Below, one piece after another: positions 21,730-31,559 of a stretch of 64,000 bases of DNA; position 1 is the first letter of the stretch, and the number at the start of each line of letters is the position of its first letter. The DNA comes from Fragum whitleyi (lineage: Eukaryota; Mollusca; Bivalvia; Cardiida; Cardiidae). The notes under the pieces were generated by a model that saw only the letters and a program-made list of their open reading frames with translations, did no database searches and was not told where the DNA came from. The stretch covers positions 4,315,083-4,379,082 of the forward strand of contig OX411556.1 of the NCBI GenBank assembly GCA_948146395.1, read 5' to 3'. The translations under genes and the position numbers were made by a program.

Positions 21730-21998
21730 ATTTGTTTCAATAGGAGTTCGCGTGATCTGCTTTTAAACAATCTTTTAGTCATATAGTGGTGCACCAAACA
21801 ATGAATTCCTGGTATTTTTCACACCAGTACTACCATTACGACCTTTCCTAGCCTCAAGCTGCTATCCCAGATTAGTCTACGATTACCAACCCATTGGTGA
21901 GAGACAAATAATCGGAAAGGATGAGTACCGCCGTCGTGAATCGAACCCAGGACCTCCAAATTGACAGTCAGATGCTCTGCCAATTGGTCTATGACGGC
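21730..21998 (-). mobile_element. tRNA-derived SINE S1 with tRNA-like head
   Basis: On the minus strand the element starts with a tRNA-like head at 21998-21930: acceptor-like GCCGTCA, A-box region TAGACCAATTGG, an anticodon-loop-like CTGTCAA (GTC, Asp-like) and B box GGTTCGATTC. The T stem is shortened, so this is not a functional tRNA gene. The body follows with GGTGAGAGACA, TCGTAGACTAATCTG, AGCTTGAGGCTAGGAAAGG and TGGTGTGAAAAATACC. It is the fullest S1 copy in the window and is absent from duplication copy A. Confidence 0.8.
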
Positions 21999-22077
21999 GG
22001 CTTTAAAATACTGACATCAGTCTTTACGTTCAGATATCGAATCAAAATCATCAAATCGTCAATTAACTTCAAAAAGC

Positions 22078-22112
22078 TCGTAACTACAGCTTGTACAAAG
22101 CTGTAGTTACGA
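22078..22112. repeat. Perfect 15-bp stem hairpin
   Basis: TCGTAACTACAGCTT (22078-22092) and its exact complement (22098-22112) flank the 5-nt loop GTACA. It lies between the two SINEs of the copy-B-specific insertion. Confidence 0.9.
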
Positions 22113-22158
22113 AGGTTTGGGAAGCAAATCGGCGAAAAAAACAACAACAAGAAAATCA

Positions 22159-22350
22159 TGTCCCGGTAGCTCGGTGGTTAAAGCGCTTGAATCACAACCG
22201 AGTAATTGTGAGATTGAGACTGGCTAATGATGGGGCGAGTCTTTGTCAAGACCCTCAATCGTCATACAAGCTGTTAATGGGTAGCAGTGGTGATACCCCC
22301 ACCCCCCACCCCAAACCACATAAAAAGCACCATCTACGGTAGTCTGGCCG
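22159..22350 (+). mobile_element. Second tRNA-derived SINE family (S2)
   Basis: TCCCGGTAGCTCGGTGGTTA and AAAGCGCTTGAA (A-box region), then ATTGTGAGATTGAGAC in the B-box position (family norm GGTTCGANNC, diverged). The body contains a C-rich ACCCCCACCCCCCACCCC stretch and CACATAAAAAGCACC. It is SINE-like and immediately follows the hairpin at 22078. Boundaries are approximate. Confidence 0.55.
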
Positions 22351-22430
22351 CCAGACTCATCTTTTCAATATTTTTCAAAGGTAATTAACTCATTACAAAT
22401 CTTGCAATCTTGTAGTCCCCCTGTCTCTAA

Positions 22431-23320
22431 AAAGAAGTTTTTGTTCAATATTTATTAATACAGACTGGCATATAATAGAACTCGACAAAAATATTTACTG
22501 AAAAATGCTAACAAAGACGAATGAGGCCTGTCTACGTCTACGGGTGCCTCTGCTTGGCTTTTAAGCGCTGGATGTGGATAAGTTCTAGGTAAAAAAAGAT
22601 ATAATTTGCACCAAAGGCATCTAGAGCTATCCTCCTTCGTGGTATGTTACTCTTTTGATGGTGCAAATGTATGTCAAGTTTCAATGCCTTCATTATAACC
22701 AGAGATGTCACAAAATGTCAACGATTTTTCCTCACACTATATAACAGAAAAATTATTTATCATATAAACTTCTAGAAATAACAAAAACAAAAGCCTATGC
22801 GATTTAAAGTTTAAGGATTACGAAACATTTGCATAATGTATAATAACAACGTTTTTTAGAGGAAAAAATGTTATATGGAACGTCAAAATCAGAAATCCTC
22901 GCAACACGAGATAAATCTTGTATGATTCCTTTTGAACGGAAATTAAAAGTACAAAAAGGTGTTTTATTTGAAGAAATGCAACAAACTATACCTATATCCT
23001 CTCCGAAATCCCAGATTGAAACTTCACTAAAGATTATCTATCAACGAGTATGTTTTAATTCTTTTATCGACGACTAAGATTTGACGCCACCAATCAAAGT
23101 CTCCGATGTGATATTTGTGTGAACACGGTACACGTATGTCGAAAATATTTCGAACTATCATCAACTCTTTAAGAATTCCAATTATGTAAATAATTCAAAA
23201 ATAATCATAAGTAATTACAATCCTTATAATCCTTCAACACTCATTTACATTTTATTAATGACTTTATGACACAAAATTTTCGCAAAGATAACAAATTATC
23301 TGACACATTTGCCCTTTCAC
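22431..23320. other. No recognisable gene (unassigned)
   Basis: AT-rich. A 69-codon frame (22868-23077) has no recognisable motif and no splice or codon-use support. Confidence 0.5.
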
Positions 23321-23325
23321 TCGTA

Positions 23326-23480
23326 ATGTTGGTGTACTTTATTTGAACTTTTTTTAGTTACACTTGGCGCCATCGAAGTAACTTTTGAGAATTGTTCTGT
23401 TAGAAGCAGGGCAAGCACCGGTTCACAATGCGCTTGAATATTTACCATGTATATAATGATACTCATGACAAATTTCTGGG
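23326..23480 (+). repeat. Direct repeat unit 1 of a local pair
   Basis: Shares TTGGTGT, then AACTTTTTTTAGTTACACT, GGCGxC, GTTCTGTT and TAATGATACTCAT, in the same order and spacing, with 23722-23838. The units start about 400 bp apart. It could be a diverged tandem duplication. Confidence 0.7.
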
Positions 23481-23556
23481 GCAGAGGTTATTAAACTTTT
23501 TTTATTCTCAACTGAGAATCATCTCAAACTTAGAATTTAAAAATAACTGCATGAGC

Positions 23557-23614
23557 ATAAAAGACAATACTAATAGGTTGTTATTTATAACAACTTGTTA
23601 ATATTGTCTTTTAT
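23557..23614. repeat. 28-bp-stem hairpin
   Basis: Arms 23557-23584 and 23587-23614 are complementary with three mismatches around a 2-nt centre (ATAAAAGACAATA ... TATTGTCTTTTAT). It lies between the two direct repeat units. Confidence 0.9.
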
Positions 23615-23721
23615 AATAATTTACAATAACATAACAGAATTCCAGCTTTAATCTAAGTTTGAAGTTTGAGTACATTCTGATTTGAAAATGAGACATGTTT
23701 TATAACCTCGGACCCTGGTGT

Positions 23722-23838
23722 AATATTGGTGTGCTTTGCTTTAACTTTTTTTAGTTACACTGGGCGTCTTCGCTGTTATTTTTGTAAACTGTTCTGTTTG
23801 AAGCTTGATATGTATTTAATGATACTCATTTCAGATTC
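23722..23838 (+). repeat. Direct repeat unit 2 of a local pair
   Basis: Partner of 23326-23480. It lacks the insertion seen in unit 1 between GTTCTGTT and TAATGATACTCAT. Confidence 0.7.
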
Positions 23839-24039
23839 AGGCTGTACACAAAGCCTTGATAGAAAGCATACACACATCTGCAGTCTGAATTTGGCCTACA
23901 TGGCTACAGATTTTGCTTTTAATTTCATTTTTGCGGAGAAATAACTTGAGTCAAACTTTTTGCAGTGTCTCGAAGATATGCATTATTTTATTTGAAACAA
24001 AATTTAAATTCAGCAGGATAGGAGTATTATAAAATTGAC

Positions 24040-24130
24040 TTTCGCGATTGGCGAGTGGTAAGGGCGATCTACTAAGGTTCGTGGTTCGAGCTCAACTGTC
24101 GTAAGGGTGTTTTGGGGGCAGTGAACAAGC
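24040..24130 (+). mobile_element. tRNA-like SINE head
   Basis: GCGAGTGGTAAGGGCGATCT resembles an A-box and D-arm region, and GTTCGTGGTTCGAGCTC a T arm with B box GGTTCGAGCTC. The sequence continues into CT-rich microsatellite DNA at 24170. It is probably a SINE head rather than a tRNA gene, because acceptor-stem pairing is not evident. Confidence 0.5.
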
Positions 24131-24169
24131 CAACCGACTTGAAGAATTAAGCAACAGAGGGTTTCAACC

Positions 24170-24173
24170 ACGA

Positions 24174-24243
<70 letters not shown>

Positions 24244-24263
24244 GTCTCTCTCTCTGTCTCTCT

Positions 24264-24300
<37 letters not shown>

Positions 24301-24345
24301 TCTCTCTCTCTCTCCCTTTTTCTCTCTCCCTCTCTCTCTTTCTTT
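24170..24345. repeat. (CT)n microsatellite with TGTCTC and C-run interruptions
   Basis: Imperfect CT repeat with two poly-C interruptions of 6-8 residues. Long Arg/Glu or Ser/Leu frames here are artefacts of the repeat. Confidence 0.95.
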
Positions 24346-24638
24346 GTGAAAAGAAAACACATTGATCGAGCATTCGAAAGCGATTGCGAATTCGCTTAAG
24401 ACTATAGAACTTCCCCCAGATAATCAAACGTGACATTATGCCATCCCTACTGACTGACGTATATGGGGACGGACTCAACGTTCCAAGACAACGGTGGAGA
24501 ATCAATTGACCCAACAATTTCAGAAAATTGTTAATAATTTTGTATATATGTGACCAATTTGAATTCAGTTTGAAGCAAAGAAGAAGCAAAAAAATGTCGG
24601 GATCTTGCTGGTTAAGGAAAATCTTTAAAAAATCTTCA

Positions 24639-24698
24639 GATAAAAACGTTATTGGCGACCAAGTAAAAAGTTACTTGGTCGTCAATAATATTTTTATC
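24639..24698. repeat. 28-bp-stem hairpin (longer imperfect arms 24617-24720)
   Basis: GATAAAAACGTTATTGGCGA... (24639-24666) is nearly complementary to 24671-24698 (three mismatches) around the loop AAAG. Outward, AAATCTT / GATCTTTCGAAAATCT keep partial complementarity. It may be the core of a short inverted-repeat element. Confidence 0.85.
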
Positions 24699-25157
24699 AG
24701 TAGATTTTCGAAAGATCTTCAGTATTCATTCAATTTCTGGTGGAAACATTCCGACAATTTTTCAATAACTCTGCTCGAAACTCGTTTTAAAACGGACAAG
24801 TATTTGCATAATTATTGAATAAAATCGAAATATTTGTGTCACGTGGTGCGCGAACGCGAAGACTTTAACAACAAGATTTAAATGAACTTTGTGGCTGGTC
24901 CAGACGCTAAACAAAACCCCTCCGCGCATGTGAAAATGGTTTATACCGATTAAGTTCATGCTGATTGAAAAATAAGATCATCACTTAAATCAAACTCTCT
25001 CGATTCTGCTTCCTGGACAACCAACAAGTACTTAAGGGGAATGTGTGGACCTATTAAAGAACCAATATTGATAGTCACCCTCATTTATCAAACACGGTAT
25101 CTCTGTGTTGAGATTCCGAACCCTTACCCCTTGTCCAAAGCAAGAACCCTAATATTG

Positions 25158-25404
25158 TGACCCATCACGCGAAAAGGGACCATCTGGGATGTGCGTTAAT
25201 GTGTCGACCATAGTCAGACTGCGCGGACCTCGCAGACTGACTAGGATCGTAACCTTTTGTACCGTGCTTATTTTCTAAATCTAGGAAAAAAATTGAATGC
25301 GACATTTTTCAATAACTCTGCTCGAACCTATGCTGGATCAAATATCTTTTTCAATAATTTAATTTACAGAATTCCCGTATGGTCCCTGTTCGCGTGACGG
25401 GTCA
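25158..25404. mobile_element. M3 MITE, copy 1
   Basis: 247-bp unit with ~25-bp TIRs: TGACCCATCACGCGAAAAGG on the left and GTGACGGGTCA on the right (GGTCCCTGTTCGCGTGACGG). The interior holds GTGTCGACC, GCGCGG...CGCAGACTGACTAGG and CTATGCTGGATC, shared with the other copies. Non-coding. Confidence 0.88.
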
Positions 25405-25410
25405 GATATA

Positions 25411-25540
25411 TGTAACCCATCACACCAAAAGGGGTCACCATCCTTAAATTGAACATTATGAAAAAAGGATTTGGCTGTGCAGTGGTCGAACACAAGAAAT
25501 ATGCAGAGAGCGAAATGTGTCGACCCTAGTCAGCCTGTGT
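25411..25540 (+). mobile_element. M3 MITE, copy 2 (partial)
   Basis: It starts 6 bp after copy 1 with TGTAACCCATCACACCAAAA, reaches GTGTCGACCCTAGTCAGCCT and then loses the family pattern. It is a truncated copy arranged head-to-tail next to copy 1. Confidence 0.65.
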
Positions 25541-25620
25541 ATATTGTTAATTAAATTCAAATCAATTGTATATAAAAGATTAGGTTAAAAGTAATTAAAA
25601 TTTGTAATTGATTGAATGGA

Positions 25621-25785
25621 GGTGTACGCCGCTTTCAACATGTTTTCAGTTATATCGCGGCGGCTGGAGCACCTAACAATGGATTCCTGGTATTTCTCAC
25701 ACCACTACAACCATCACATCCTTGCCTAGCCTCCAGCTGTCATCTCACATAGGTATACGATTATCAACCCGTTTAATTAAGAGAT
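25621..25785 (-). mobile_element. SINE S1 body, head missing
   Basis: Plus-strand reading GCCGCTTTCAACATG, TTATATCGCGGCGGCTGGAG, ACCTAACAATGGATTCCTGG and CATCACATCCTTGCCTAGCC is the complement of the S1 body. It lies between M3 copies 2 and 3. Confidence 0.75.
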
Positions 25786-25958
25786 AGGGTGAGAAAAGGG
25801 GACAGAAACAAGTAAACAGACATGTGGATAAAGCGATGAGTGGAATGAGGTAAATAGAAAGGAACTGATATCAAGACAGAAAAAACTAACAAACACAGTT
25901 ACTGATTGATTTAAAAACAAAAGACTTAAGGAAATAATAAATCAGTAATATATAAATA

Positions 25959-26200
25959 TGATCCGTCACGCGAAAAGGGACCATCTGGTAAGTGCATTAA
26001 GTGTCGGCCCTAGGCAGCTTGCGCAGACTGACTAGGGTCGATACTTTTTGCACCGTGCCTTTTTTCTGAGTCTAGAATGTTCAATTTATCCTCCAGCGAA
26101 AGAATTTTCGAAATGCGACTTCTGGTTGACCTATGCTGGATCTTTTTCAAAAATTCATTTTATTGAATTCCCGGGTGGTCCCTTTTCGCGTGACGGGTCA
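25959..26200. mobile_element. M3 MITE, copy 3
   Basis: 242 bp, bounded by TGATCCGTCACGCGAAAAGG and CCTTTTCGCGTGACGGGTCA. This is the best-preserved TIR pair of the family in the window (one mismatch in the outer 20 bases). Confidence 0.9.
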
Positions 26201-27082
26201 CAAATATTGATAAATAATAAATAAATATATAACATGACTTACCGTTTCGAAGTATGCAGTAACACTGCCCTCCTTCAAACTATTTTGAACCACAAGTATG
26301 TCCTGAAGACTGTTTCATGAATGAAAACTCAATATTTACTAATTGATAAAGAAACAATGCTCCTTTCAAAAGACTCGTGTGATTAGGTCTGATCTACGCA
26401 CCTTTATCTGATAACATAAACCGTTATGTTTGATTAGAAAATCGGACTAAAGGACCGACTGAACAATACTTAGTTAAACACGCTTTTAATGTATTCTCGA
26501 GCTATGGAAATGGGCGGCCAAAACTCCACAACTACAGCTTGGAACAATGTACTGTTTAAACGTTCCATCAAGCGTCCGTACAACCCTCGTTTTGACTGAG
26601 TTCGCAGTAGTGCAGATAGGAATTACTCGTTTTATTGATGAATTGAAAGAATTATATACGTAAGATCCGTTCTCCAGAAAAATATGCCTAAATGTCAATT
26701 AAATTGACAATCCAGCTAAAAATGCAATATTTGTTATTTGTAAAACAAGAAAATTATATTTTTTCACAAACAGAAATAAATGCTTTGACCTGTTTGTGTT
26801 ACCGTTTTCAAACAAAGCCTTTTTAAGCGCCGAAAGTAATTCAGAAGGAAAGCGTTGAAAAAAAAAGAAAGAAAAAGTTCTAGCAATTTCTCCATTTTTC
26901 CAATGTTTTCTTCAATATTTTGCGGCCTTTATTTTAATTTTAACTCACCTAAATTAACGTCTTAATTCTTTGAAATTGTTTTATCCAGGAACTCGTAATT
27001 ACAGCTTTAAACAGGTACGAGGTTTTAGAAGAAAAAAAAACACGATATACGAAAGGATACTTACGAAGAAGGAGGAGGAGGA
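26201..27082. other. No recognisable gene (unassigned)
   Basis: AT-rich; only short frames of no recognisable kind. Confidence 0.5.
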
Positions 27083-27177
27083 CAAGAAGAAGAAGAAGAA
27101 GAAGAAGAAGAAGAAGAAGAAGAAGAAGAAGAAGAAGAAGAAGAAGAAGAAGAAGAAGAAGAAGAAGAAGAAGAAGA
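27083..27177 (+). repeat. (GAA)n microsatellite
   Basis: About 30 uninterrupted AAG/GAA triplets preceded by GGAGGAGGAGGACAAG. It codes poly-Lys or poly-Leu in artefactual frames. Long purine GAA tracts can form triplex (H-DNA). Confidence 0.95.
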
Positions 27178-27441
27178 TCAGAAAAGATTTTGAAAAACCT
27201 CTCAAAAATTGCAAGGGAGACAACTCGTTCTTGATAAAATCCATAACAAGACATCATGTATTCGTTCCCTTTGACCCCGCATTTGATAAGTGTTTTGTTT
27301 CTCTCTTCAGACTGTCAATAACCATTGTCATTGGAATCTTGGGATATTTCCGAACCTGTATTTAGCTCTTGTTTTAATGAATAGAAACATTGTCAAATTT
27401 ACATTATTGAAATTCAAAGTACTGACAGCTCTAGATGTATG

Positions 27442-27698
27442 TGACCCGTTACGCGAAAAGGGACCATCTGGTTATTGCGTAAATTGTCGACCCTAGTAAG
27501 CCTGCGCGGCTTGCGCAGACTGACCAGGATCCAAACTTTTCGAAATGTGCATATTATCTGAATCTAGAATGATCAATGTACCTTCTAGTGAAAAAATGTT
27601 TGAAATGCGACCTCTTATTGACCTTTGCTGGACCCAATCTCTTTTTCAAATATTCATTTTATAGGATTCCCAGATGGTCCCTTTTTGCGTAACAGTCA
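27442..27698. mobile_element. M3 MITE, copy 4
   Basis: 257 bp with left TIR TGACCCGTTACGCGAAAAGG and a diverged right TIR (CCCTTTTTGCGTAACAGTCA). The interior carries CTGCGCGGCTTGCGCAGACT, fuller than in the other copies. Confidence 0.85.
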
Positions 27699-27786
27699 AA
27701 CTTTTTTTCAGCCAGTACATGTACTTCTTATGTATATCTGAATAGAATTATCTATATCAATCAGGGTCTAATTGATTTGTTTAAGT

Positions 27787-27960
27787 GATCTTTTACGCTG
27801 CTTTTAATAATTTTTAAGTAATATCGCAGCGGCTTGGACACCTAACAATGGTTTCCAAGTATTTCTCACACCAGTATTATCATAACATCCTTTCCTATTC
27901 TGCAGCTGCTAACCCACATAGGTCTACGATCACCCAACACATTGGTGGGAGACAAAAATC
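27787..27960 (-). mobile_element. SINE S1 body, head missing
   Basis: Complement of the S1 body: TATCGCAGCGGCTTGGACAC, CTAACAATGG, TATTTCTCACACCAG, ATAGGTCTACGATCACCCAA and CATTGGTGGGAGAC. It starts 90 bp after M3 copy 4. Confidence 0.75.
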
Positions 27961-29320
27961 TTTGTTCTCTCAATAACGTAACCGTTTATGACCTGTTATA
28001 GCCGACTTTCTTTTCTAGACCGATCTTTTGACTGTAAGGTTGCATTTTCCTTTCCGTAGCCACGCCTTTTTAGTAAACGTGACCCCTAAGCTTGCGGGGG
28101 TCTGATGCACAAAGATTTGTTGAAATTTTTAATGTTGATTGAATGACACTTTAGCATCTTACAGTTAACCGTTTCAAAATCTTTAATTCTTTAATGACGT
28201 CAAATGTTACGAAAGAACGCTATCAGTAAAACCTGGGTCTACGAAGGCAATCCATTTAAAGCAGGCGTTACGCTATCAATACAAACTTCAAAATGTTTCT
28301 GAAAGTTGAAGGGTGGGTTTAGAAAAGTTTAAACTGCTTAGAATTTTTCCGATTAAATTTCAAAGACTTGTACAACTAACCATGTGTTTTAGTCTTTGCT
28401 CGTTACTGCGAAGACAAGATACCGACATCAAGTCATATTAATGTTTGAATATAAATGACGATCTGCTTATTATTAGCACACTAATTTGACAATGCGACTC
28501 CTGTAAAGGCTCAAAATAACGTCTCTTAAACAAAGGAGCAAGAAACCCAGCAGTAAAAAGATAGTTCGAAATAGGCAGTTTTTACAGGTATTGAATTAAG
28601 AAATACAATAAAGTCATAAGCGGTTAAGTTATTGAAAGAAGATATATTTGTGGACGTTTCTTTTGGAGTTAGGTATATTTGGTGAATTTAACGTGCCCAG
28701 CATTTAAGAATTTCAAACAACATTATGTATTTTTTTTATTTATTTGTTATCAGTATATCGAATCCATTATATCCCATAATAAACGTTTAAGCAACTTAAA
28801 TCAAACCGTCTTCGCCCACACCGTAGTCCCATCTCGATGTCAGCGTACTCTAATACGATGGCTTTAGGACGGCATTGAAAGGGTCTTACGTAGTCGTGTT
28901 ATCTTCCTAAAACAAGCAAAGTTAAGACCAAGACAAAACAGTTTGACCAGGTGCCTTTTTGGCAACACCAACAACAAAATAAAAACGAATTCAACACGAA
29001 TATGAACCCTCGCGTGGTCCTTTGGAGACTGTTGGCATGTCAAGGATTTTTTTCCTACCCACAAAGTTGCTATCATAGTCTCAAGAACTGAAGTGGTAGT
29101 AATCCGATGGTTAAAAAATTGATTAGGGAAAACAAAATACCGTGAACTTGTGAGAGAAATACATGGTTAGGTAACCCAGCCGCCTTTACATGACAGTCAA
29201 ACTTTAAAAAATATATCCTTTACAAACAAAGCCAACTCCGATACAGCCTGGCCTGTAACTCGTTGAAAAAAGGGGTCATGGTCTTCGTCATCAGGCGTAT
29301 ATTTCCGCTAGCCTATCCAA
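27961..29320. other. No recognisable gene (unassigned)
   Basis: No supported coding region. Short frames near 28679 and 28864 show no motif. Confidence 0.5.
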
Positions 29321-29325
29321 CTTCG

Positions 29326-29470
29326 AATGGTGGTAGTGCGCTCGATCTTGAACCTTGAGGTCATAGGTTTGATTTCAAGGTTTGCAATGTAACAAACTAT
29401 TACATTCGGATGAGACGTTAAATGTGGCTGTGTGTGTCGATTCTTGCCCTCGAGCAAGTTAACGAACCAG
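29326..29470 (+). mobile_element. tRNA-derived SINE (third family, S3)
   Basis: TGGTGGTAGTGCGCTCGATC (A-box region) and GAGGTCATAGGTTTGATTTC (diverged B box) form a tRNA-like head. It is followed by CGGATGAGACGTTAAATGTG and TCGAGCAAGTTAACGAACC, a body I associate with common molluscan SINEs. Boundaries approximate. Confidence 0.55.
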
Positions 29471-29629
29471 GCGGATCTCAGTGGAAGTTTTGTCCTACAT
29501 TTTTACGCTATCGCTCGTTAAAGCTTAAACGTCGACGATATGGTTAAATGTAGCGGTTGTGACGATTTAAAGGGGAAAGCCATGAACAAAATCATGAAGG
29601 GAAAAAACACTCGAGAACGTTTGAATATA

Positions 29630-29755
29630 CAGTAATCAACATCATGAAATCTACATTCATCTTGATCAAAACCATTCCAAATCACTCGCTCAGCGCTCCA
29701 TTCATTCATTCCTAACACTCAATCAAATCATTCAAAAACGCTCTAAACTCACTGG

Positions 29756-29803
<48 letters not shown>

Positions 29804-30113
29804 AAAAATAGAATCAACAACGTCATTCAAAATAAATAAAGCAATAAAAAAAATTATGATTTCACCGACATAATTCAAATTGAAAGCGTCTAATAGGTTC
29901 TTGAAGAAATAAGAAGCAATTTAAAGAACTTAGATGTATATTTTATTACAGGGAGGTAATTAATGTCGCTAATTTTGTACAAAATTAGCGACATCGGATT
30001 ACCCCCCCCCCCTCTTTAATTTCACTCAAAACTCGCCCCACGCCCTCATTCAATTTCATTCCAAAATCATTCCAAAATCATTAATCTTGTCAATTTCACA
30101 ATGTTGTTAACTG
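29630..30113 (+). mobile_element. M1 MITE, most complete copy
   Basis: 484 bp with TA at 29628-29629 and 30114-30115, CAGT/ACTG ends and ~35-bp TIRs (CAGTAATCAACATCATGAAA against CAGTTAACAACATTGTGAAA in complement). A poly-A run of about 45 lies at 29756-29801. The centre is a hairpin whose core, ATGTCGCTAATTTT / AAAATTAGCGACAT (29963-29976, 29981-29994), is perfect and lies in longer GGGAGGTAA...TTACCCCCCC arms. Non-coding. CAGT ends plus TA duplication imply Tc1/mariner-type mobilisation. Confidence 0.88.
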
Positions 30114-30370
30114 TAGTTTAGTACAAACTGTTCTTTCAAGAGCTAGGTATTAAATGTACACAATGCTATAAATGATTTAAATTAGGCCTACATGTAGTTC
30201 ATTATGGAAAAAAAGAAACATTTTAGTCTCTACTTTAACAATGATTTGATACATATGTGATACCTATGTGATCTTGAACGGGGGTTCAATCCCCGGTCAA
30301 GGCAAATAACATTAACGAGTTATGTCTTTCAAAAAGTTGCCCTTGATGATGATTATAATATGTCGTTTTT

Positions 30371-31470
30371 AGCTCCACTGGCTGAAAGCCACTGGGGCTA
30401 TTGTCATAGCGTTGTGTCCGTCGTGCGTCCGTCCGTCCGTGCGTCCGTCCGTCCGGTCGTAAACTTTTCTTTAAAAATCTTCTCCTCAGAAACTACCTGA
30501 TGGATTTCAACCAAACTTCACAGGAATGATCCTTGGGTGACCCTCTTTCAAAGTTGTTCAAGAAATTTTGATCCAATGAAAAACATGGATTTAATGGGCG
30601 TGGCTAATTTCCAAATATGGTAAAAAGTGAGTTTTCTCAGATTCTAATCAATGGATACCGATTGAATTTTACATGAATGATCCTTGGGTGACCCTTAATC
30701 AGTCTACAAAAAATCATTGTGATCGGCTGGAAAATATGCATTTTATGGGCGGAGGTCATTTCTCTATATGTTATATAGTGGAAACTTTGAAAATCTTTTT
30801 CTCAGAATGTAACTGATGGATATCAACCAAATTTCATTGGAATGATCCTTGAGTGTCCTTTATCAGTCTACAAAAAATCATTGTGATTGGATGAAAAAAT
30901 ATGCTTTTTATGGGCGGAGGTCATTTCTCTATATGTTATATAGTGGAAACTTTGAAAATCATTTTTTTCAGAATGAAACTGATGGATATCAACCAAATTT
31001 CACTGGAATGATCCTTGAGTGACCCTTAATCAGTGTACCAAAAATTATTTTGATTGGATGAAAAATATGCATTTTATGGGCGGCGGTCATTTCTCAATTA
31101 TGTTATATAGTGGAAAATTTGAAAATCATTTTTCTCAGAATCTGAATTTTGGATATCAACTAAATTTCACTGGAATGATCTTTGAGTGACCCTTTATCAG
31201 TGTACCAAAAATTATTTTGATTGGATGAAAAATATACATTTTATGGGTGGAGGTCAATTCTCAATATGTTAAATAATGGAAACTAAGAAAAACATTTTCT
31301 CAGAATGTAACTGATGGATATCAATCAAACAATTTTGGTATGATCTTTGGGTGACCCATTATCATGCAACCAAAAATTATTTTGATTTGATGAAAAATAT
31401 GTCTTTTGATAGCAGAGGTCATTTCTCTATCTGTTATATAGTTGAAACTTTGAAAATGATTTCAACATCA
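30371..31470 (+). repeat. AGCTCCACTGG repeat with ~166-bp tandem units
   Basis: It opens with a self-complementary head (AGCTCCACTGGCTGAAAGCC...GGGGCT) and a GTCCGTCCGTCCG tract (30418-30455). About five diverged units follow, each holding CTCAGAATGTAACTGATGGA, CACTGGAATGATCCTTGAGT, TTATGGGCGG and AGGTCATTTCTC. The AGGTCATT landmark recurs at about 30754, 30918, 31084, 31251 and 31416, a step of 164-167 bp. Non-coding; I know this family as a dispersed repeat of bivalve genomes, but class and mobility are unknown. Confidence 0.85.
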
Positions 31471-31559
31471 GTAGAACCCCAAATATCTAAAAATCTTGTC
31501 AAAACATTTATTTGCTTTTACAAGAATTTCAAGCCTGTGGAGCGACTCAAGCCATTCAT

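Noticed and set aside
21930..21998. Possible functional tRNA-Asp (GTC) gene on the minus strand
   Set aside because: The T stem is shortened and the anticodon stem has a mismatch. The same body is attached to other degraded heads, so it is a SINE head.
22868..23077. 69-codon frame as a possible gene
   Set aside because: No recognisable motif, no signal for transcription or splicing, and length within chance for the region.
26970..27365. Poly-Lys / poly-Leu / poly-Phe frames
   Set aside because: Artefact of the (GAA)n microsatellite.
30262..30310. T-arm-like CGGGGGTTCAATCCCCGG suggesting a tRNA
   Set aside because: Only the T arm is present, without D arm, anticodon arm or acceptor pairing; at most a tRNA fossil.
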